Below, one piece after another: positions 57,872 through 64,000 of a stretch of DNA of 64,000 nucleotides; within the stretch, counting starts at the first letter, position 1; each line of letters opens with the position of its first letter. Origin of the DNA: Erpobdella octoculata (lineage: Eukaryota > Annelida > Clitellata > Hirudinida > Erpobdellidae); assembly GCA_963978895.1 (NCBI GenBank), contig OZ022241.1:24866073-24930072 (forward strand), in the 5' to 3' direction. Position numbers and translations under genes: made by a program. The notes beneath the pieces were generated by a model. It did not search any database. It saw only the letters and a list, made by a program, of their open reading frames with translations, and was not told where the DNA came from.

Positions 57872-58818
57872 GTTCTACACTTCTGCACCATTAAACCACT
57901 CGACAAAAAATGTAGCAAACTTCCAGTGAGAACGGCAAAGAAAATAGCAATCTTCTAAACAATTGTTTCTGTTGATATTTTTTAATTTGTCTTATTTATC
58001 TTTCAAATAGACCTAATCTAACGTATACTAGTCGCCAAGGACAGAAGTGAACGACACTAATTTTACTAACTGTCGCCCATCCAACTAAATGCCGTATAAC
58101 TCACGACCATAGATATGCTCACGACACACAACTCCGATTTTTATAGAATTTAGAATGCTAAGTTCATATCACTATTTTACACCTAATCTGAAAATTCTAT
58201 GCTTGCTAGGATTTTTTCACACTTCCAATGCAACGAACAACATGGCGCTTTGTAAGCTGCCGGCCGCGCTCAAAACTTTGTTCGCGTGTATTTCTGTTAT
58301 TTTTTATATAATTAAAACTTAACTTTTGATTTAGTAATTAGTATTGCAGTTGTCGCGAGAATTTCGATACCTTAACTTATGAAATAGTAACTTTGAATCC
58401 TTCGAAAAGGGATTGCGATAATCCGATCTATTTCTAGAGTCTAGTCGTTCTATATTACACCAAACTTGAATATAAATTTGGACACCTTAAAGCAGAAGAA
58501 TCTCGATTGATTTCGGAACTTTTGAACTTGAAAAAAATTTTTTTTTAAGATATTAATTAATTAAATTTTAAATCTGTTAATTACCATCAAATGGAGGAGG
58601 TGGCAGCGACGCGCGGATGTTCACTCATCACTTACACAAGGGGCAGTTGTTTGCTATAAGAAGGACGGCCGCCTCGAACCACAATTTGTTGTACAATCCA
58701 ACTCCGCTGTACGAACCCAAATCTTTAGGACTGTTCAGATATAGAGGCAGTCGAGGACAGAGCCATAGTAAAGAATCAGACAAGAAGAAGAAGTATAAAA
58801 AAAAATACACGCCCAAGA

Positions 58819-61488
58819 GTGCTGGTGAACATTGAAAGGCACCACCAAGTAGAGCCCGAACGGAAAGAGAACTCCTGTTTCACACCCTCTATATATGTCT
58901 TGAATATCAACAGCCTTGCCAAACCACATGCAATTCAACATCTGCGTGCCGATGTACTTTCAATAGGCCCCGACGTTGTGGTATTAACTGAAAGCAAGCT
59001 CAATAGAAATCACACAGACGAAAAGTTTGGAATACCGGGATACCTTTGTTACAGACGAGACCGGTCACAACTAAAATCAAATGGAAAGCCTAGAGGTTGT
59101 GGAGGTCTGGTGACCTACGTGTCGGTCAAGTACCAATCCAGCATATACAACCAAAAAATGGAGGATTCGCGAATAGAACTCTTGTGGATAATGTTGGAAA
59201 ATGGTGGGCGCAGGGTAATTGTTGGGGCGGTTTACCATCCTCCTAAGCCGATTTACAATGAGCAAGATCTTCTCCTCCAACTTGAACAGGTGATTGCCGC
59301 AGTTCACCATGACCATGGAGATACCAAGATAGTCATAACCGGTGATTTCAGCCAGCTAAAAGATAGCGACCTGCGACTGCTAGGACTGTTTAAAGAAGAG
59401 ACCGAAGCCACTAGAGCTGGTCATCATCTGGATAGGGTCTATACATCGGAGCCAATGTACCGAAACATCTCAGTAATTGTTCCTACGGTTAGAACGGACC
59501 ATAAGGCCATTTACACCTCGGCAATAGATTACGACACTCATCGACCGCCCAAGAACAAGGCCAAACTGAAGTGCCGCCTGCACAGGCCAGCCCAGCACGC
59601 TGCTTACTTGGCAGCTTACTCAAAAACGCGGCAAGAGGAGGATACAAACAGTGACTTCGTATTCGACGTCGATGGCGGAGCCACTCCACCCTCGCTGCAG
59701 GAGTCGTTCGACCGTTTCTACCGGCAGATGCAGAGATTGTTGGATAAGTTCTACCCAATCAGGAACATCACAGTAACAGATCGCGACCCTCCGTATATCA
59801 CACCAGAGATCAAGCTGCTGTTGCGAAAAAAGAACGGACTGATGCGAAAAGGGAAGATAGAGGCTGCTGATGCAATTTCTCTAAAGATCAGAAAAGGAAT
59901 CATTGCCAGAAACTGTTCCACACTTACGGGTTCCGGAACCATCAGATGCCCAAAGGACTTGTGGGAGCGAGTTAGGCAAGTGACTGGTAAGGATAAACGA
60001 CGAAAGAACAACTCTACCACCAAAGCATTCACTGCAGACAAACTCAATGACCATTACGCAACCATCTCGACGGAAAGCAACTACGAGGCTCCTGCAGAAA
60101 AACATAGCGTCTGCCGAAATTCAAGATTTTTCTCTGCCTGGCAAGTCTTCCGTGCTTTGGACAGACTAAAAACCTCCGCCTCCGGAATGGATGAAATTCC
60201 CTCCTGGTTCTACCGAGTCTCGGCACCAATACTTGCCGAACCGCTCGCCTTTTTTTTAACTTGTCGTTAAACCAATCACAGATACCAGACCGGTGGAGGA
60301 GATGTCAGATAACCCCGGTTTCAAAAGTAGTTAATCCTCAGGGAAGCCACGAGTACAGACCAATTTTAATTACACCAATACTTTCAAGGATTATGGAAAA
60401 GATGGGTGGTACAGCGATTCGTCTATCCAATCCTGGGAAGTTCGGGGTACAACCACTACTTCCATGACCAATATGCTTTCCGTCCAACGGGATCCACAAC
60501 GGCGGTACTAATCAGCCTGACACTACACATTCCCGAACAACTACAAATCCACCCGTATGTCTACGTTATAGCACTGGACTTTTCAAAGGCCTTCGATACT
60601 GTTCGCCACTCAGAGCTTATGAGAAAGTTTGCCAAACTACCAATAGAAGACGAGGCGTACAACTGGCTGGTTGACTTCCTTAGAGGCCGAATGCTCTGCA
60701 CTAAATTCCAAAAGCAAGTGTCGTCTTGAAAAGAAATAAATGCAAGCATCGTCCAAGGTTCAGGAATTGGACCCAGTTGCTACATTGTTGCGGCATCGGA
60801 CCTCTCCCCCAGCGTAGATGGTAACCGTCTAGAGAAATATGCAGATGATACATACCTTATAGTACCACCGGGTAATTCTCACTTAATCGTTGATGAGCTC
60901 GCGAGCATACAGATCTGGGCAAAAAGAAATAACCTAACTTTAAACGATTCAAAAACAAAAGAGTTGGTTGTGCGTCGCCCCAGAACAAAGGTCGGAGTGG
61001 AGAGGGTGGATGTAATGAATGTGCTGGGAGTCCTGATCGACGGAAGGCTCTCATTCCGGGAGCACGTTGACTGGATCTGCACAAAATCTGCACAGTCTTT
61101 ATATGCACTAAGAAACTTACGGGCTCACGGACTGTGTTGCCGGGAGCTCTGGACGGTCACGGAGGCGACACTTATATCCAGGATCACCTACGCCTCTCAA
61201 TCATGGTGGGGTTTCATAGGTTCGGGAGATCTTCAACGCATCGAGTCGGTCATTAGGAAGGTGACACGCCAGGGTTTCTTGGCTCCCGACCTCCCTGATT
61301 TTGTGCACCGCTGCGCCGTGGCGGATTCAACTCTGTTCAACCAGGTTCTGTCTAACCGCTTTCACGTCCTTCACAATCTTCTCCCAGACGTCAAGAAATC
61401 AGGATATCACCTTCGTCCTCGAGCTCACGACAGAGTAATTCCGCATGCAGATTCCTTATTCAGAAAACCTTTATCCATAGATCGTTGA
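58819..61488 (+). pseudogene. LINE endonuclease/reverse transcriptase, broken in several places
   Basis: The endonuclease frame (58819-60270) begins near 'NINSLAKPHAIQHLRADVLS' and has 'VVVLTESKLNRNH', 'GCGGLVTYVSV', 'VIVGAVYHPP', 'IVITGDF' and 'TVRTDHKAIY' (APE-type). RT continues with 'SASGMDEIPSWFYR'. The frame is lost at a T run (about 60247-60256) and resumes at 60261 ('DRWRRCQITPVSKV') and 60406 ('YVYVIALDFSKAFDTVRHSE'). After a TGA at 60727-60729 come 'VQGSGIGPSCYI' and the catalytic 'KYADDTY' (about 60838-60858), then the C-terminal 'HNLLPDVKKSGYHLRPRAHD'. It fits the CR1/L2/Daphne-type assemblage. An upstream small ORF (58617-58835) may be ORF1-like. Confidence 0.88.
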
Positions 61489-61690
61489 ACTCAAAATAAC
61501 TTAAACAATGCCGAACTCTATATTAAATCTCTGAAAAAAACAAGTTTTAGATTTTATTTTAAGTCTTTAACTTTAGGTTGTCGATTGTATTCCTTTTTTA
61601 TTTCATTCTTATTTTTATTATTTAAATGTAAACCGCTGTGCGTCATTGTCGAGCTGGTTAATAAAGATTTACTTACGAAATTTTCTACGT
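61489..61690 (+). repeat. LINE 3' UTR and tail
   Basis: AT-rich segment ending 'gtcgagctggttaataaagat'. It then meets the resumed hAT sequence at about 61690 ('tagatgtaccgaaactaaac'). Confidence 0.5.
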
Positions 61691-61999
61691 TCTGACTAAA
61701 ATAGATGTACCGAAACTAAACAAATGAAACTTATTTCAAGTTTAAAAAAATTTAAATATTTTTTCAATGAATTCCTTTAATGTAGTTATTAATATTGTCT
61801 GTCGCGTATAGTTCATCTTTCTATGTTATCTCGTTTTATTCGAGACAAAATTTCCACTTCAGTCGAGATCCCGATATCGTCTCGTATCTTATCGGAATCG
61901 CCTCGTTATTGTTCGAGGCGTCTCGTATCGTATCGTTTAATTCGAGACAAATTTCCGAAATCGTATCGTATCGTTCCAAAAAAATAACGGGACGCAGAA
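61690..61999 (+). mobile_element. BED-type hAT-like element, third copy, right end
   Basis: Reverse counterpart of 10300-9979: 'gagacaaaatttccacttcag', the (cgatacga)n array, 'ttccaaaaaaataacgggac' and terminal GCAG at 61999. It abuts the Ty3/gypsy RT, so the hAT inserted into or recombined with that element. Confidence 0.75.
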
Positions 62000-63103
62000 T
62001 CCAACTGGCCAGGACCCCAATGCTCTAACAAGGGAGTGAGGTTTGATCTTTTGTACGATGGCGATTTTATCGGGATCAGGTGCGACAATCCCCGAACCTA
62101 CGACATGTCCTAAAAATACCACCTTAGGTTGTACAAACCGACATTTTTCCAAGTTTAGAGTCAACCCTACATTTTTAATGATGGTGAAGAAATGCAAAAG
62201 ATGTAGTTTGTGTTCTTCCCAACTAGACGAAATAACGGCAAAATCGTCAATAAACGGTTCCGTAAAGGATCTTATCGGTTGAAGAATCATCGATATCGCT
62301 CTCATGAAAGTATTTCCTGCCGATTTCAGACCAAAGGGCATTCTGCGAAACTCAAACAACCCTTCTTCACAAGAAAATGCCGTTAACCATGCTGATTCCG
62401 GATCTATAGGAATTTGCCAATACCCTTTGCGTGCATCGAAACAGCTTATAAATTTTGCTCTGCCGACCTTCTGAAGCACGTTGGGGATATCGGGGATGGG
62501 AAAGCAGTCTCCCTTCGTATAACGATTAACATGACGATAATCGATGGCTATACGGACCCCTTTTTCTCCCTTAGGTCCCTTCAAAACACAAACCATCGGG
62601 CTTACCATAGGACTCTGCGATGGTATAATGACGCCCTGGCGAAGCATATCTTGTATCTGATTAGCAACTTCTACCTTCAACAGTTCAGGGGTTCTATAGG
62701 CTCTCAGGTGTTTGGGGGTAAAGTCAGGAGAAATCGCGATTTTATGAGACACTACAGAACAAACTCCTAATGATTCTGAGAATATCTCAGGAAAATCATC
62801 AATTATATCACATAATTGCGTGCGATAATCCTGCGAAAGATGGTCAAAACAGCCCTTTGCTGCCCTACAACTCAGAGGTTTATCATGATAAGGATCAAAC
62901 TTACTTGGAAAATCAATTAAACCAAATTCGTGGTCCTTCTCGTATACCACAGAGCAATTGTTATTGATGGCTCTTTCTATTCGGTCATGATACTTCCGAA
63001 TCTTATTTGCATGTAGATGGTATTTGCAGCCATCAATTTCCACCAAATAAGAATATGGTGCTTTCACCTTCACTATTACACCAGGACCCTGCCATCTTTT
63101 CAT
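62000..63103 (-). pseudogene. Ty3/gypsy reverse transcriptase downstream of an integrase C-terminal module (Gmr1-type)
   Basis: On the minus strand the ORF begins 'MKRWQGPGVIVKVKAPYSYL' and 'HANKIRKYHDR', the GPY/F-type C-terminus of an integrase. About 60 codons later it continues as RT: 'VRIAIDYRHVNRYTKGDCFP', 'FISCFDARKGYWQIPI', 'RRMPFGLKSAGNTFMR', the catalytic 'EPFIDDFAVISSSW' and 'VVFLGHVVGSG'. So IN precedes RT, the reverse of usual gypsy order. The ORF runs into the hAT end near 61999. RNase H is not present. Confidence 0.88.
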
Positions 63104-63120
63104 AAATTTAGACCCCCCTT

Positions 63121-64000
63121 TTATAGGTGCTGAATTTTTACCCTATCACCTACAGAAAAAGCCCTATTACGGCTCCTTATGTTATATTTTCGTGCGTTAT
63201 TGCTCTGCTCATGGTTTCCTGCAATTTCAGCAAATTCCTTAGCTAATTGCAGGTTTTGTTTGAGATCGGCCAAGTATTTGTACGGATTCTTACCTAAATG
63301 AAAAGGTAACTCCTTTTCGTTACTCCAAGAGTCTATGAGGATAGCAAGTGGTCCCCGAGGCAAAGTACCATACACTAATGTATAAGGAGCAATATGAGTT
63401 GTAGCTGACGGTTTCTCGCGTAAACTCCATAATACAAAAGGAAGAACCTTAAACCACTCCTTAGGATGTGCCTCAACCAATTTAAAGATCATGTTCTTAA
63501 GACTCTGGTTACACCTCTCGACTAACCCGGATGCTTCAGGATGCCCTGGGGTGTTAAATCGAGGACTGCATCCCAAACACTTCAGAAAAGTCGTCGTTAA
63601 CTGATTTTTAAAATTCGTGCCACAATCGGAACTAATTATTCGCGGTATGGAAAACGTCATAAATATCTGAATAAGTATATCACATACCGATTTAGCATCT
63701 AATGACCTTAATGGATAGGCCATCGGCCATCTAGAGAACAAATCGACAACAACAAGGGCATAATTGTATTTGGGTCGGACAGTCACACTATCACCCGCTG
63801 GAATTATGGGCCCTATACAATCCATAACTAAATGGTTAAACGGTAATTCATCTCCCCTTGTAATGGGAGTTATGGGGACTCGATCTCTTTTTCTGACAGG
63901 TGCCTTTAACTGGCACACGGGGCACGACTCACAATAGGTTTGAACTTGTTTCTCCATATCCGGAAACCAAAAACTGAGTCGAATGCGCTGCCGTGTACTC
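63121..64000 (-). CDS. Integrase of the Gmr1-type Ty3/gypsy element (runs off the window)
   Basis: The reading frame is open from the right window edge. Motifs in order: a zinc-binding C..C ('YCESCPVCQLKAP'), D ('FNHLVMDCIGPI'), D ('IISSDCGTNFKNQ') and E ('HPEASGLVERCNQSLKNM'), the D,D-E triad, then 'YNIRSRNRAFSVGDRVKI'. A one-base slip at about 63110-63121 separates it from the GPY/F module and RT that follow at 63103. LTRs, gag and protease would lie beyond the window or be lost. Confidence 0.9.
   Translation of the reverse strand, partial: STRQRIRLSFWFPDMEKQVQTYCESCPVCQLKAPVRKRDRVPITPITRGDELPFNHLVMDCIGPIIPAGDSVTVRPKYNYALVVVDLFSRWPMAYPLRSLDAKSVCDILIQIFMTFSIPRIISSDCGTNFKNQLTTTFLKCLGCSPRFNTPGHPEASGLVERCNQSLKNMIFKLVEAHPKEWFKVLPFVLWSLREKPSATTHIAPYTLVYGTLPRGPLAILIDSWSNEKELPFHLGKNPYKYLADLKQNLQLAKEFAEIAGNHEQSNNARKYNIRSRNRAFSVGDRVKIQHL

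Larger units (their letters stand above)
55674..58220 (-). mobile_element. TIR element encoding a CXC-like cysteine-rich protein
   Basis: A perfect inverted repeat of 20 bp (GTGAAAAAATCCTAGCAAGC) at 55674-55693 and 58201-58220 bounds 2.5 kb. On the minus strand it holds two frames of one protein (57871-57482 and 57516-57175). The left half carries a tandem duplication and two (TA)n blocks. No clear target duplication was seen. I do not recognise the transposon superfamily. Confidence 0.75.

Noticed and set aside
55648..61695. Short inverted TTAGTCAG / CTGACTAA at the two breakpoints in the third hAT copy, possibly marking one large TIR element
   Set aside because: Only 8 bp match, and the contents are two different elements. 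Chance is a sufficient explanation.

Overview
The window is 64 kb of AT-rich, repeat-dense animal chromosomal DNA. It holds one recognisable host gene, DDB1 (damaged-DNA-binding protein 1, the CUL4 ubiquitin-ligase adaptor), on the + strand. I can trace 28 coding exons from the ATG at 5013 to the TAG at 52391-52393, with GT..AG introns throughout and reading phase kept across every junction. The one break is a single-base deficit inside exon 22. The corrected protein would be about 1139 residues, against 1140 for human DDB1. Intron richness, gene size and the mix of transposons point to a metazoan, most likely an aquatic invertebrate. I cannot fix the phylum from the sequence alone.

Almost everything else is mobile DNA. 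Region 1-5012 holds a nearly intact 3.2 kb LTR retrotransposon (two 239-bp LTRs, 5-bp target duplication) whose reverse transcriptase/RNase H/integrase core has been replaced by a coiled-coil coding segment. It sits inside a GGCC-rich interspersed repeat and is followed by Helitron-like debris. The DDB1 introns (5074-52309) carry hAT transposons with perfect 8-bp target duplications at 12389-13846, 22188-22893, 26185-27914, 47790-49552 and 50048-51248, and a small one at 15626-16043. They also carry Helitron pieces with intact 3' hairpins, a piggyBac-like element, a broken P-element/THAP9-like transposase, a mariner-like foldback MITE, two tRNA-derived SINEs, and fragments of Penelope-like elements that contain hammerhead-ribozyme motifs. 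Intron 27 is a nest: an RNase H-bearing LINE is split by two hATs and by a terminal-inverted-repeat element that itself holds a second element with a 9-bp target duplication.

Region 52394-64000 downstream of DDB1 contains a LINE 3' fragment, a BED-type hAT copy split by later insertions, a TIR element encoding a cysteine-rich CXC-like protein, an endonuclease/RT LINE (58.8-61.5 kb), and at the right edge a Ty3/gypsy pol with integrase upstream of reverse transcriptase (Gmr1-type order).

The best leads are the chimeric LTR element, the hammerhead motifs (two on the arms of a 150-bp palindrome), a TIR element bounded by a 90-bp direct duplication that copies the end of DDB1 exon 15 and its splice donor, the Gmr1-type element, and a recurring architecture in which unrelated DNA transposons have ends built from inverted arrays of a private short repeat.
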